DNA from: Psychrobium sp. MM17-31
Lineage (GTDB): Bacteria > Pseudomonadota > Gammaproteobacteria > Enterobacterales > Psychrobiaceae
Direction: 5' to 3'
DNA: 64,000 bases
Assembly: GCF_022347785.1 (NCBI RefSeq)
Contig: NZ_JAKRGA010000005.1
Span: forward strand, 62,001-126,000
Both the position numbers and the translations under genes were made by a program. The notes below the pieces were generated by a model. The model searched no databases. It saw nothing but the letters and a program-made list of their open reading frames with translations, and was not told the DNA's origin. This document shows, one piece after another, positions 8,144 through 17,032 of the stretch (within the stretch, counting starts at the first letter, position 1; every line of letters begins with the position of its first letter).

Positions 8144-9020
8144 AATTAATGACGTCACTGAAATAGTCATCCACCGCTTTAGGATGCGTCAGCATATTAA
8201 TATGATCATAATCCAACGCATTGCCGTTGGCTTTACTCAAAATGGTGTGCTTGCCATGCCCCATTTCATCGCTAAAACGCCTAACGTCTTTGGGATGACC
8301 AAGTACAGGATCTTTTAGCGCGGCGATAAACCACGTGCGTGGCCAGTTAACCGACTTAGCGTTACTGCCATAATCAAAGTTATCGCGCGGATCGACCCAA
8401 GCCACATCGCGCACCCACAGTTGACCCTCGCTAATCGACAAATAAGTTTCGTTGTCGCTGCCCATTTTCCACTGCTTGAACGGGAAAAAGCCTTTTTTCT
8501 TAGCCAACCATGGACCAAAACGCTTCCACAGAAATTCCACTTTAAACAAACGCTCAAAGCTCCATTGTTTGATGGTGCGTTTGGTGCCAAAAAACACCTG
8601 AGATTCGACACTTTCGGTCAGCTCAGGAAAGCGAATTAACGCGGAACACATCACTACCCCACCCCACGAGTGCGCCATCCAGTGAATTTTTGAATGGCTA
8701 GCATGACGCGCAAGCACCCAACGATGGCATTCAGGTAGCGTGTGAGCAATCATTTCAAATTGGCCGTGATTATTATCTTTGCCAATCGGCGGCGTGCTTT
8801 GACCGCGACCACGGGAGTCAATCACGTACACACTATGACCAGCACGCGCCAAGGCACAAGCCAATCCCTTACCTGATTTTGAATAGAAAATTCGGCCGTC
8901 TTCAATTGCCCCATGTAGCATTAACACCGGTGGTAAATCGCTAGGTTGCTCAGGCGATATTTCACGAAGGTGGATGGAATGGTCGTCAAAATCGAGAAAG
9001 TGGGATGTTTGAGTAATCAT
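8118..9020 (-). CDS. Alpha/beta-hydrolase family protein
   Basis: About 300 residues. The oxyanion region reads PVLMLHGAIEDGRIF, followed by VIDSRGRGQSTPP and the nucleophile elbow AHSWGG (Ser). An Asp in ALKDPVLGHP and a His in YDHINMLTHP could complete the triad. No signal peptide. Substrate unknown; carboxylesterase- or lipase-like. The ATG at 9020 (MITQTSHF) is preferred over an in-frame TTG at 9035. It is convergent with, and overlaps, the cyclophilin gene. Confidence 0.85.
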   Translation of the reverse strand: MITQTSHFLDFDDHSIHLREISPEQPSDLPPVLMLHGAIEDGRIFYSKSGKGLACALARAGHSVYVIDSRGRGQSTPPIGKDNNHGQFEMIAHTLPECHRWVLARHASHSKIHWMAHSWGGVVMCSALIRFPELTESVESQVFFGTKRTIKQWSFERLFKVEFLWKRFGPWLAKKKGFFPFKQWKMGSDNETYLSISEGQLWVRDVAWVDPRDNFDYGSNAKSVNWPRTWFIAALKDPVLGHPKDVRRFSDEMGHGKHTILSKANGNALDYDHINMLTHPKAVDDYFSDVINFIRAQQAA

Positions 9021-9102
9021 GGACAAAGGATTCAAGCACTTAATTTAAACAAGGGTTTAAACCTACAGCAAAGTCAAAGAATACACAAACTCACCGCGCC
9101 CC

Positions 9103-9132
9103 CTTGAATTTATCTGTGCTGTCCCCACTTCT
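9103..9132 (+). promoter_or_regulatory. Sigma-32 (heat-shock) promoter of hslVU
   Basis: CTTGAA at 9103-9108 is followed after 14 nt by CCCCAC at 9123-9128. This closely matches the known sigma-32 consensus (CTTGAAA, 13-15 nt, CCCCATNT). It lies about 66 bp before the hslV start, and the cognate sigma factor RpoH is encoded at 43378-44235. Confidence 0.75.
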
Positions 9133-9197
9133 AAACTATGTCTGGCACTAAGCCAAAAATTTCGCGCACTGCGCATATATCAGATTAAGGACAGATA

Positions 9198-9737
9198 ATG
9201 ACTACGATAGTATCTGTACGCCGTGAAGGCAAAGTTGTCATCGCCGGTGATGGCCAAGTATCACTGGGTAACACAGTAATGAAAGGCAACGCGCGTAAAG
9301 TGCGCCGTTTGTACAACAACAAAGTATTGGCAGGATTTGCTGGCGGCACCGCCGATGCCTTTACCTTGTTTGAACGTTTTGAAGCCAAATTAGAAATGCA
9401 CCAAGGTCACCTAACTAAAGCAGCGGTTGAGCTTGCCAAAGACTGGCGTAGCGATCGCGGTTTGCGCAAGCTAGAAGCGCTATTAGCGGTAGCTGATCAC
9501 ACAGCATCTTTAATTATCACGGGTAACGGTGATGTTATTCAGCCAGAAAACGATTTAATCGCAATCGGCTCAGGTGGTCCATTTGCTCAAGCTGCAGCGA
9601 CAGCGCTATTAGAAAATACCGAGCTAAACGCGCAAGACATCGCAACGCGCGCACTCACTATCGCTGGTGACATCTGTGTATTCACCAACGGTAACCAAAC
9701 AGTTGAAACCCTAGAAATAGAAGCAGATAAGGCGTAG
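9198..9737 (+). CDS. hslV: ATP-dependent protease peptidase subunit HslV
   Basis: 179 residues, starting [20 protein letters not shown]. After removal of Met1 the N-terminal Thr is the proteasome-type nucleophile. [15 protein letters not shown] and the [17 protein letters not shown] block are diagnostic. HslV forms the double-hexamer peptidase chamber capped by HslU and degrades misfolded and regulatory proteins in the cytoplasm. AAGGACAG is the ribosome site. It is followed 9 nt later by hslU and driven by the sigma-32-like promoter. Confidence 0.98.
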   Translation: MTTIVSVRREGKVVIAGDGQVSLGNTVMKGNARKVRRLYNNKVLAGFAGGTADAFTLFERFEAKLEMHQGHLTKAAVELAKDWRSDRGLRKLEALLAVADHTASLIITGNGDVIQPENDLIAIGSGGPFAQAAATALLENTELNAQDIATRALTIAGDICVFTNGNQTVETLEIEADKA

Positions 9738-9746
9738 GACGACACC

Positions 9747-11072
9747 ATGACACAAATGACACCAAGAGAAATTGTTTCTGAGTTAGACGCTCACATCATC
9801 GGTCAAAGCGATGCCAAACGCGCCGTTTCTATTGCCCTACGTAACCGCTGGCGTCGTATGCAACTAAACGACGATTTACGCCAAGAAGTTACCCCGAAGA
9901 ACATCTTAATGATCGGTCCAACGGGTGTTGGTAAAACCGAAATTGCTCGTCGTTTAGCTAAACTAGCGAACGCGCCTTTTATCAAGGTTGAAGCGACTAA
10001 ATTCACCGAAGTGGGTTACGTTGGTAAAGAAGTTGACCAAATCATTCGCGATTTAGCAGACGTTGCCCTAAACATCACGCGCGAAGAGCAAATGAAGAAA
10101 GTACGCTTCGCCGCTGAAGAAGCAGCGGAAGAGCGTATTTTAGATGCTTTACTACCACCAGCACGCGGCGGGTTTGAAGAAGAAAAACCAACTGATAGCG
10201 GTACGCGTCAAGTATTTCGTAAGAAACTGCGCGAAGGTAAATTAGACGATAAAGAAATCGAAATTGAAGTTGCAGCACCACAAGTTGGCGTTGAAATCAT
10301 GGCTCCTCCAGGCATGGAAGAAATGACTAACCAACTTCAAGGCATGTTCCAAAACCTTGGCAGCACGCCAGCTAAAAAGCGCAAGATGAAAATCAAAGAC
10401 GCGTTCAAAGCAGTGCAAGAAGAAGAAGCGGCTAAGCTTGTAAATCAAGACGATTTAAAAGAGCAAGCAGTAGAAATGGCCGAGCAACACGGCATCGTGT
10501 TCATCGACGAAATCGACAAGATTTGTAAACGCGGCGAAGCCTCTGGCCCAGACGTATCTCGCGAAGGTGTTCAACGCGATTTACTACCATTAATCGAAGG
10601 TTGTACCGTTTCAACTAAGCACGGCATGGTAAAAACCGACCACATCTTATTTATTACTTCAGGTGCTTTCCAAGTGGCTAAGCCGTCTGATTTAATTCCT
10701 GAGCTACAAGGTCGTTTACCAATTCGCGTTGAGTTAAGCGCGCTATCGACTGAAGATTTTGTACGTATTCTTACCGAGCCAAATGCTTCGCTAACCGAAC
10801 AGCACAAAGCATTGTTAGCTACTGAAGGTGTAGATGTTGAGTTCACCGAGTGTGGTATCCAACGCATCGCCGAGTCGGCGTGGCAAGTGAATGAGCGTAC
10901 CGAGAACATCGGTGCCCGTCGTCTGCACACCGTACTTGAACGCTTAATGGAAGAGTTATCGTTCCACGCTTCAGATCGCACTGGCGAGTCAGTGAAAATT
11001 GATGCAGCATACGTTGATAAGTACCTAGGTGACCTAGTACAAAACGAAGATTTAAGTCAGTTTATTCTTTAA
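9747..11072 (+). CDS. hslU: ATP-dependent protease ATPase subunit HslU
   Basis: 441 residues, an AAA+ unfoldase. Walker A is GPTGVGKTE at about 57-65 and Walker B is [11 protein letters not shown] at about 248-258, separated by the variable I domain rich in Glu/Lys. Sensor 2 is in [20 protein letters not shown], and the C-terminus [10 protein letters not shown] matches the tail that docks into HslV. It unfolds substrates and feeds them to HslV. Same transcription unit as hslV. Confidence 0.98.
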   Translation: MTQMTPREIVSELDAHIIGQSDAKRAVSIALRNRWRRMQLNDDLRQEVTPKNILMIGPTGVGKTEIARRLAKLANAPFIKVEATKFTEVGYVGKEVDQIIRDLADVALNITREEQMKKVRFAAEEAAEERILDALLPPARGGFEEEKPTDSGTRQVFRKKLREGKLDDKEIEIEVAAPQVGVEIMAPPGMEEMTNQLQGMFQNLGSTPAKKRKMKIKDAFKAVQEEEAAKLVNQDDLKEQAVEMAEQHGIVFIDEIDKICKRGEASGPDVSREGVQRDLLPLIEGCTVSTKHGMVKTDHILFITSGAFQVAKPSDLIPELQGRLPIRVELSALSTEDFVRILTEPNASLTEQHKALLATEGVDVEFTECGIQRIAESAWQVNERTENIGARRLHTVLERLMEELSFHASDRTGESVKIDAAYVDKYLGDLVQNEDLSQFIL

Positions 11073-11091
11073 TAGATTCACTGATTTTGAG

Positions 11092-11125
11092 AGGCCGTTT
11101 AATCTTTTGATTAAACGGCCTTTTT
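11092..11125 (+). terminator. Rho-independent terminator of hslVU
   Basis: A 13-bp stem AGGCCGTTTAATC / GATTAAACGGCCT with a TTTT loop, followed by T5. Confidence 0.88.
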
Positions 11126-11129
11126 ATTG

Positions 11130-11684
11130 CTAACCGATGATGAAGCCAATTACCAGTGTCGCCGATCCCGCGCCAAGCATTAGCAGTGACATATTCTTCA
11201 CCTGTGGCATCTGTAAGCTAATCACCACACCACTAATCAAGCTAAAGGTTAGGCTCAATCCTAGAGCAATACCCAATAACCAAAACAAAAGACCAGCGTA
11301 GCCTTTGTGGATAATCAGTAACGATAGCCAAAAATCGTGTTCTTTTACGACTAGCTGTTGCGCAATTTTGTTATCATCAAGCGTTAAAATAACTTCCTGT
11401 TTATAGCCGTACCAGCTGTGTCCTGAGCGCTCATCAAAGTGGTCGCTAGGCAACGCACCGTGGTTATTAGCATCGAGATATTGCAATGCTAATTGCTCAG
11501 CTTGCTGCAGGCTGTCCACCTTAACAGCTGAATTGATCTCATAGCTGTTTTCTTTAACGACTTCGCCTTTTATATCAAAAAGATATAAGACACCTGAAAC
11601 GATATAAACTAGGGTTAATGGCAAGAAAAAACACGAGAAATAGGCGTGTAACTTCATCCAAATTAAACGAACTTTGGCTTTCAT
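11130..11684 (-). CDS. Small PepSY-associated transmembrane protein
   Basis: 184 residues. A first membrane helix lies at about 14-37 (LHAYFSCFFLPLTLVYIVSG), then a periplasmic stretch with PepSY character, then two C-terminal membrane segments (about 124-155 and 160-182). The start resembles the N-terminus of PepSY_TM proteins, often found beside iron-siderophore receptors. It lies 22 nt downstream of the sensor kinase gene and is probably the last gene of the RR-HK-PepSY unit. It might help reduce or release iron in the periplasm, by analogy with its neighbours elsewhere; this is not shown here. Confidence 0.7.
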   Translation of the reverse strand: MKAKVRLIWMKLHAYFSCFFLPLTLVYIVSGVLYLFDIKGEVVKENSYEINSAVKVDSLQQAEQLALQYLDANNHGALPSDHFDERSGHSWYGYKQEVILTLDDNKIAQQLVVKEHDFWLSLLIIHKGYAGLLFWLLGIALGLSLTFSLISGVVISLQMPQVKNMSLLMLGAGSATLVIGFIIG

Positions 11685-11706
11685 GAATTGTAATTCCGAA
11701 TAAAAT

Positions 11707-13035
11707 TTATTTGATAGGTAGAGTCATGGTCATTACTAAACCATGAGGTGTGTTTGCTGATGCGCTAATAGTTCCGCCGAGCGCTGTTATTTGGCGTTTG
11801 GTTAGTGCTAAGCCCAAACCATAACCGCCACTGGCTCTATCACGTGCTTGGTCGAGTCGCACAAAGGGCTCAAACATATCTTCAAGACGTTCTACGGGAA
11901 CACCTGCACCTTGGTCGCTGATTTCAATTGTTACCAACTCGGCTTCCTGCCAGCACTTAATAGAGACCTGAGATTGCTCGGGTGAGTATTTCATCGAGTT
12001 TCGAACCACATTTTCTATCGATTGTCCTAGCGCTCGATGATTGCTATTTTCAATCTGACAGCTCTCTGGTAATTGCAACACCAGCTGATGCTGGGTGAAT
12101 TCAAACCGCGCATCTTCTGCAATAGTTTCGATTAATGCGGTTAAATCAACATCCTCACGCGACAAGTCAGGCTTTTCGTTATTAAGCCAAGCCAATGTTA
12201 AGGTGTCCTCGACAAGACCGGCCATATAACCAAGTTCGCGATCGAAGCGTTCAATGACATCCGCCTTGTTATATCCGCTACTCAACAACAATTTAAGGCG
12301 AGTGATAGGCGTGCGTAATTCATGAGAAATATCGGCTATCAACTGGCGCTGACTCTTAATTAATGCAGAAATATTGTCTGCCATGTCATTAAAGCCTGTC
12401 GCCAATTCACCAATTTCATCGTTGCGATTACTTACCTCACTCGACGAGCGGGTATTAAAATCCCCCTGCGTAAAATGCGCTGAATCGCGATGTAATGCTT
12501 GCAGTGGCTTAATAATATTGCGATACATCAGATAACTAATAATCGCCGTCAACAGCAAAGGCAGCAATACTGTGATTAGCAAGTGAATCACCTGCCAATA
12601 AGCACCCGGGCGCATATGCTGCGGTAGTTGAATCAACAAGTGATAATCGTTGAAGTTAAGCGGTAAATCCATCACCGGATTAACTTCATGCTCAAGGTGA
12701 ATTGGCCATTCAACTAATCGACCTTGCACGGTCTCTTCTTGCAAGGCTGCTGGAATTTCACTGCCGTATAACCATTGATGTTTGGCCTTTACCACAACCA
12801 ACCAAGTTTGTTCACGCTGAGCGATATCTTCTGCCCATTGCGTTAATAGCTCTGGATTGGTTTGCGCTAATTCCGTTGCTTGGCGAGCATACTCTTTGAG
12901 TGTTTGTTGATCCGTTAGCGTGAGATGACTCATTTTATCTTCAACGTATTCACTCAAATACGACAACCCCGTCACCAAACCAATACAGGTAATGGCAATA
13001 CTGAGATAAATCTTCCAAAACAATTTTAATTTCAT
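11707..13035 (-). CDS. Sensor histidine kinase (OmpR/EnvZ class)
   Basis: 442 residues. A membrane helix near 8-26, a periplasmic sensor of about 120 residues, a second helix near 148-168, and a HAMP linker. The H-box is DISHELRTPITRLKLL (His phosphorylated), the N-box NVVRNSMKYSP, then DQGAGVP and the G-box GGYGLGLALTKR. All catalytic elements are present. It overlaps the response-regulator gene by 4 nt (ATGA), so the two form a coupled two-component pair. The next gene upstream is a Fur-box TonB receptor, which suggests a signal tied to metal or substrate uptake (inference). Confidence 0.93.
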   Translation of the reverse strand: MKLKLFWKIYLSIAITCIGLVTGLSYLSEYVEDKMSHLTLTDQQTLKEYARQATELAQTNPELLTQWAEDIAQREQTWLVVVKAKHQWLYGSEIPAALQEETVQGRLVEWPIHLEHEVNPVMDLPLNFNDYHLLIQLPQHMRPGAYWQVIHLLITVLLPLLLTAIISYLMYRNIIKPLQALHRDSAHFTQGDFNTRSSSEVSNRNDEIGELATGFNDMADNISALIKSQRQLIADISHELRTPITRLKLLLSSGYNKADVIERFDRELGYMAGLVEDTLTLAWLNNEKPDLSREDVDLTALIETIAEDARFEFTQHQLVLQLPESCQIENSNHRALGQSIENVVRNSMKYSPEQSQVSIKCWQEAELVTIEISDQGAGVPVERLEDMFEPFVRLDQARDRASGGYGLGLALTKRQITALGGTISASANTPHGLVMTMTLPIK

Positions 13036-13709
13036 GATCTATTGTCCGGTAACTGTAGTGTATCCATCAGCATATAACCCTTACCATGCACTGTTTTTAT
13101 GACATTGGGATCAATATCTACCTGCTTGAACTTCTTACGAATATTGGAGATGTGCATATCTAAGGTGCGATCGTAACGCCCATATTCTTTGTGTAAAACC
13201 GATTGATAAAGATAAGCCTTACTCGTGGGAATAGTGACGTTGCTAGCTAAGCATTTAACAATATCCAGTTCGATACTCGTCAGCTCAGGCACCAGCTGCT
13301 TTAGCTTTTCAAACAGCTCACTGTCCGCAACCTTGGCGTAATTCTGATGATAACGACGTAAAATAGCCTCGATTCTAAGCACCAACTCTTCCAAGTTAAA
13401 TGGCTTACTCAAATAATCATCAGCACCAGTGCGCAAACCCTCAATGCGTTCTTGTTCGTTGCCCAATGCGGTAAGTATTAAGGTCGGCGTATTATTGATT
13501 TCTCGTAACTCACGCAACATGTCTAAGCCATTGAGATTCGGCAGCATAATGTCGAGTAAGATGAGATCAAAGTACTGCTCGCTTGCCAACTTGAGGCCAG
13601 TGACGCCGTCATGACAAGTAGTCACCTGATAATCACTGGCCAATAAGTGCTGACCAATGAGCTCGTTGACTACCTCATCATCTTCAACAACCAATATTTT
13701 CGCAGACAT
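13032..13709 (-). CDS. OmpR-family response regulator
   Basis: 225 residues. The receiver domain has acidic pocket EDDE, the phosphorylation site in LILLDIMLPNLNG (Asp), the switch Thr in LILTALG and Lys in YLSKPF. The C-terminal winged helix ends with RTLDMHISNIRKKFK and VKTVHGKGYML-type residues. Its partner is the overlapping histidine kinase. It starts 75 nt after the TonB receptor stop, with a strong terminator between, so it likely has its own promoter. Confidence 0.93.
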   Translation of the reverse strand: MSAKILVVEDDEVVNELIGQHLLASDYQVTTCHDGVTGLKLASEQYFDLILLDIMLPNLNGLDMLRELREINNTPTLILTALGNEQERIEGLRTGADDYLSKPFNLEELVLRIEAILRRYHQNYAKVADSELFEKLKQLVPELTSIELDIVKCLASNVTIPTSKAYLYQSVLHKEYGRYDRTLDMHISNIRKKFKQVDIDPNVIKTVHGKGYMLMDTLQLPDNRS

Positions 13710-13731
13710 AGTTTTATTTCACCTTATACGC

Positions 13732-13765
13732 AAAAACGTGCACTACTTACATAGTACACGTTTTT
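13732..13765 (-). terminator. Rho-independent terminator after the TonB receptor gene
   Basis: A 14-bp stem with one mismatch (AAAAACGTGCACTA / TAGTACACGTTTTT) and loop CTTACA. T-rich on the minus strand. Confidence 0.8.
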
Positions 13766-13784
13766 ATAGTTACAGCGTGGGCAG

Positions 13785-15731
13785 TTAGAACTGATAGCTC
13801 AGTGTCAGTCTAACGTCACGTCCCGGCTCAGCTAAGCCGATAATGCGTTCATCGTCACTGTCCCAACCGAAAGTGCCGTGGTCGTGGAAGTATTTATCAA
13901 ATGCATTATTTACACTTAAGTTAATGTAAAAATCTTCGCCGCCCACTGGATACCACTCAACATAAAGATCGTGAACACCATAACCCGGCTTATCTGGGTT
14001 ACCAGCAGGAACATCAGTTAAGCTCTTAACTAAGCGTGCATTCCAACCTAGTTCTAAGTTGTACTCTTCTAGCGAGTAGCTGCTGTTAAGCGTTAAGCTA
14101 TCACCAAAGGCTGTACCAATACCCATATTGCCGTCGTCTAGCGGCTCGCCATTAAGCTCAGGCTTGTTGTGAGAGTAGCTTAGGCCAACTTGTGCGTTTT
14201 CCCATTGTTGAGAAATACTCAAACTAAAACCTGTTGTTTCAAGTTCACCCGCATTACCAAAGAAACGGCCTTCTTTACGACGTACTGTGGCTACAACATC
14301 ATCTACTGTGCTCTTAAACGCTTGAGCAGTCACCAATAAGCCGTCTTTGTCATAAGCAAGTGTAAAGTCGATATTATCGGCTTTTTCTTCTTTCAAATCT
14401 GGCGCATTCTTGCGGAAACCGATTAGATAAGCTTCTTTAACTTTTTGACCACGCAAGGCTTGTGAATAACTACCTTTAACACTCCAATGCGGAGTAAACT
14501 CGTAAATGGCATTTATATTTGGACTAAAACCTGATGAGTCGTAGCTTTGGCCGTCGGCATCATCGAGTTGGTAATCATCGAAACGAGCACCAAAACTCAC
14601 GCTTAAATTCTGGCTAACTTCGATAGTATCTTGCGCATAAATACCCAAAACTTTGCCAACTTCTTCGCCTTCGTTACCTTTGATGTAGTAACCGGTATCA
14701 CGACGGTAATCAGCACCATAAGTCACTTGATGATCACCAAATAAAGCGCTGTTACGTAAGTCAAAACCAGTACTCTTGACGCCAGCTCCATCATGGCGCT
14801 CGTTACCTTCGTTTTGTGTTAAATACGCATCTGTGTGGTAGGCAGTAAAGGCAACATTTATGGCATCACTATCTGGCGTGTAGAAGTAGTTTAAAGTAGA
14901 GGTTTCGCGACGGCTTTTTTGCTCATTAGCGCTGTTCCAACCCGCAGCATAGAAGTGTGGACGTACGTTTCTAAAGCCGTCGTCATTGCGGATCTCATGA
15001 CTTAATTTAATTAAGTGATCTTCGCTGATTTGTCCTTTCACTTTCACTAAGCCTAGGTCTTGATCAGTCTTAGTATTTTGAAGTTCAACGCCATTACCAT
15101 CTTCAATATTATCGGTATCGTTGTTACCAATAATTGCCAGTGCACTCCACTCTTCATTAAATTTACCAAAGAAGCTGCCACTTAATTTACGCCCTTGCGT
15201 ATTGCTAAAATAGCCAACTTTTAGCAGGGCACCAAATTGCTCGTCACCCTGTAATAAGTCTTGTGGGTCTTTCGTTTCAAAGCGAATAGCACCACCTAAG
15301 GCTCCCGGGCCATCTAATGCGGTACCGGCACCAGCTTTCACTTCAACGTGCTTAAGCATTTCAGGCTCAATAGACAGACGACCTTGGTGATGGAACAAGT
15401 AACCCGCTTGAGTCGCGCCATCAACGCTAACGTTTAAGTTTGTATCTTCCACACCGCGCACATAAACCTTTTGTGCAATACCAAAAGAACCACCAACAGT
15501 AATTGATGGCTCACCGCGGAAAATATCTTCTAAATCATTTGCTTGTTTCTTTCGAATATCGCTCAAATCAACGACATCTACACCTAGAATACGCTGACCT
15601 TTCACTTCGATCTTTTCAATTTTCTTATCGCTTTTTTCATTAGACTCAGCAGCGGAAACCGCCGTTGAACCCAAAGCACACGCCGCAGAAACTAACAGCG
15701 CAATGTGTTTCTTTTGAAACTTAGTAACCAT
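13785..15731 (-). CDS. TonB-dependent receptor, probably for an iron compound
   Basis: 648 residues. The signal peptide ends at about VSAAES. The plug domain includes VDVVDLSDIRKKQANDLEDI, VRGVEDTNLNVSVDGA and VEVKAGAGTALDGPGALGGA. The beta-barrel follows and ends with DVRLTLSYQF, a terminal Phe typical of outer-membrane proteins. The barrel size and plug resemble siderophore/heme receptors, but the ligand cannot be named. A Fur-box-like palindrome lies 31-47 nt before the start. Downstream genes encode a two-component system and a PepSY protein, so the four genes may form one iron-uptake module. Confidence 0.9.
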   Translation of the reverse strand: MVTKFQKKHIALLVSAACALGSTAVSAAESNEKSDKKIEKIEVKGQRILGVDVVDLSDIRKKQANDLEDIFRGEPSITVGGSFGIAQKVYVRGVEDTNLNVSVDGATQAGYLFHHQGRLSIEPEMLKHVEVKAGAGTALDGPGALGGAIRFETKDPQDLLQGDEQFGALLKVGYFSNTQGRKLSGSFFGKFNEEWSALAIIGNNDTDNIEDGNGVELQNTKTDQDLGLVKVKGQISEDHLIKLSHEIRNDDGFRNVRPHFYAAGWNSANEQKSRRETSTLNYFYTPDSDAINVAFTAYHTDAYLTQNEGNERHDGAGVKSTGFDLRNSALFGDHQVTYGADYRRDTGYYIKGNEGEEVGKVLGIYAQDTIEVSQNLSVSFGARFDDYQLDDADGQSYDSSGFSPNINAIYEFTPHWSVKGSYSQALRGQKVKEAYLIGFRKNAPDLKEEKADNIDFTLAYDKDGLLVTAQAFKSTVDDVVATVRRKEGRFFGNAGELETTGFSLSISQQWENAQVGLSYSHNKPELNGEPLDDGNMGIGTAFGDSLTLNSSYSLEEYNLELGWNARLVKSLTDVPAGNPDKPGYGVHDLYVEWYPVGGEDFYINLSVNNAFDKYFHDHGTFGWDSDDERIIGLAEPGRDVRLTLSYQF

Positions 15732-15761
15732 TATTAAACCTCGTCAAACTCAAAAATTGAC

Positions 15762-15778
15762 GCAATGATAACGATTGC
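15762..15778 (-). promoter_or_regulatory. Fur-box-like operator of the TonB receptor gene
   Basis: GCAATGATAACGATTGC, with GCAAT/ATTGC arms around ATGATAACGAT, resembles the Fur consensus GATAATGATAATCATTATC and is located where it would block the receptor promoter. Confidence 0.6.
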
Positions 15779-15936
15779 TATTTGTAATAATTATTCAATT
15801 TACATTTTTTACAACTGATCACTAAATGTAACTTAACCAGAACCCACGAAACGTTAGACTAAATTCAATAAATAGAAGCTTTATTCGACTTAGCAGATGA
15901 TTTACTATGCCACCATCACTGACCAAGGATGAATAA

Positions 15937-16032
15937 ATGTCTTTATATAGCCGTTGTATTGTGAATTCTATTTCTGACTTAATGCATTACGCAGTGAGCG
16001 GTATTACCTTATTGGCACTTGGCAAATATTAG
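15937..16032 (+). CDS. Possible 31-residue small protein
   Basis: The ATG at 15937 is preceded by AAGGA at good spacing and opens a frame of 31 codons to TAG at 16030-16032. It encodes MSLYSRCIVNSISDLMHYAV and a hydrophobic tail. The stop lies 8 nt before the DUF971 start. It could be a leader peptide coupled to that gene or chance. No family recognised. Confidence 0.3.
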   Translation: MSLYSRCIVNSISDLMHYAVSGITLLALGKY

Positions 16033-16039
16033 AGAGCGC

Positions 16040-16414
16040 ATGATGAGCATTACTCTAGTCAAGCAACATTGTTTTTCTTATTTACTAGAAGTTCATTTTA
16101 GTGATGGTTATCGCCAACTTATCAGCTTCGAATTGCTGCGTGTTTATTCTCCCACCGCCACAAATATACCTAGCGGATTGAAACAGCCACCACTAGTCAC
16201 CGCTAAAGCCTACGTCAAAATCTTCAAATTAAATTACGATGAAAATAGGTTAGATATTCTGTTTGATGACGGCCATCAAAGTGGCAGTTATAACGCTGGC
16301 TATTTACGACGCTTGTGTGAAGAACAGGATGAATTGTGGCGAGATTATTTGGCGCGTCTCAAATATGCCAAGCAACTTAAAGACAACGCCATTTCTCTTT
16401 CTATTACTGAGTAG
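16040..16414 (+). CDS. DUF971 family protein (gamma-butyrobetaine hydroxylase N-domain-like)
   Basis: About 124 residues. The pattern with LEVHFSDGYRQLISFELLRV, then LDILFDDGHQSGSYNAGYLR matches the small DUF971 fold, also found as the N-terminal domain of gamma-butyrobetaine hydroxylase and in Fe-S related proteins. The stand-alone form has no assigned reaction. Two tandem ATG codons (16040 and 16043) follow GAGAG; an upstream TTG at 16019 is less likely. Confidence 0.75.
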   Translation: MMSITLVKQHCFSYLLEVHFSDGYRQLISFELLRVYSPTATNIPSGLKQPPLVTAKAYVKIFKLNYDENRLDILFDDGHQSGSYNAGYLRRLCEEQDELWRDYLARLKYAKQLKDNAISLSITE

Positions 16415-16424
16415 CTATTACTGA

Positions 16425-17024
16425 TTAACGGTTAAAGATCCGTTTAATTTGGTCTTTCCGCGCCCATAACAACAACGCAGTCAAGGCAATGTAGATACTC
16501 GGCTCGATAATTTCAGATTTCACCGACCAAATAAAATGCAGCGGCACTAATAACGCCACCACATAAACACTGTTATGCAATTGCTGCCAGCGCTTACCCA
16601 TCTTGCGTTTAACAGCGTTGATTGAGGTAATCGCTAGCGCAAACAGTAAGATATAGGCCAACATGCCCACCAAAATATAAGGACGCTTAACGGTTTCAGT
16701 GAAAAACAACGACCACTCAAACAGCAAATCTAAGCTAATAAAGGCCGCTAAATGCAAAGTGGCATAAGCAAACACATATAACCCTACCAACCGCCTTGTT
16801 TGAATGAGTGCACCCTGCTTAAATCGTTTAGCCACAGGCGAAATCAGCAGCATTAACACCAAGGTGTTTAACGCCCCCATGCCAGTGTAGTGAATGATGT
16901 ATTGCACGGGATCGCCACCCGCTTCATCGTAAAACACCGCTAGCACCAAAAACACAATAGGCGCAAGTGCAGCCCAATGCATAAAGGCTTTAACGAGGAA
17001 TAAATGTTTGTTGGTTAACCGCAT
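16425..17024 (-). CDS. msrQ: MsrQ, heme-binding membrane subunit of methionine-sulfoxide reductase
   Basis: 199 residues with about six hydrophobic helices and conserved heme-ligand-type histidines (YIIHYTGMGAL, YATLHLAAF, WQQLHNSVYVVALLVPLHFI). MsrQ takes electrons from the quinone pool or flavin reductase and passes them across the inner membrane to periplasmic MsrP. It follows msrP with 8 nt between, as in the usual msrPQ operon. Confidence 0.93.
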   Translation of the reverse strand: MRLTNKHLFLVKAFMHWAALAPIVFLVLAVFYDEAGGDPVQYIIHYTGMGALNTLVLMLLISPVAKRFKQGALIQTRRLVGLYVFAYATLHLAAFISLDLLFEWSLFFTETVKRPYILVGMLAYILLFALAITSINAVKRKMGKRWQQLHNSVYVVALLVPLHFIWSVKSEIIEPSIYIALTALLLWARKDQIKRIFNR

Positions 17025-17032
17025 AACACCAC

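Noticed and set aside
10571-10981. 136-codon minus-strand ORF inside hslU
   Set aside because: Antisense to a core gene with full conserved motifs; Ser/Arg-rich shadow composition.
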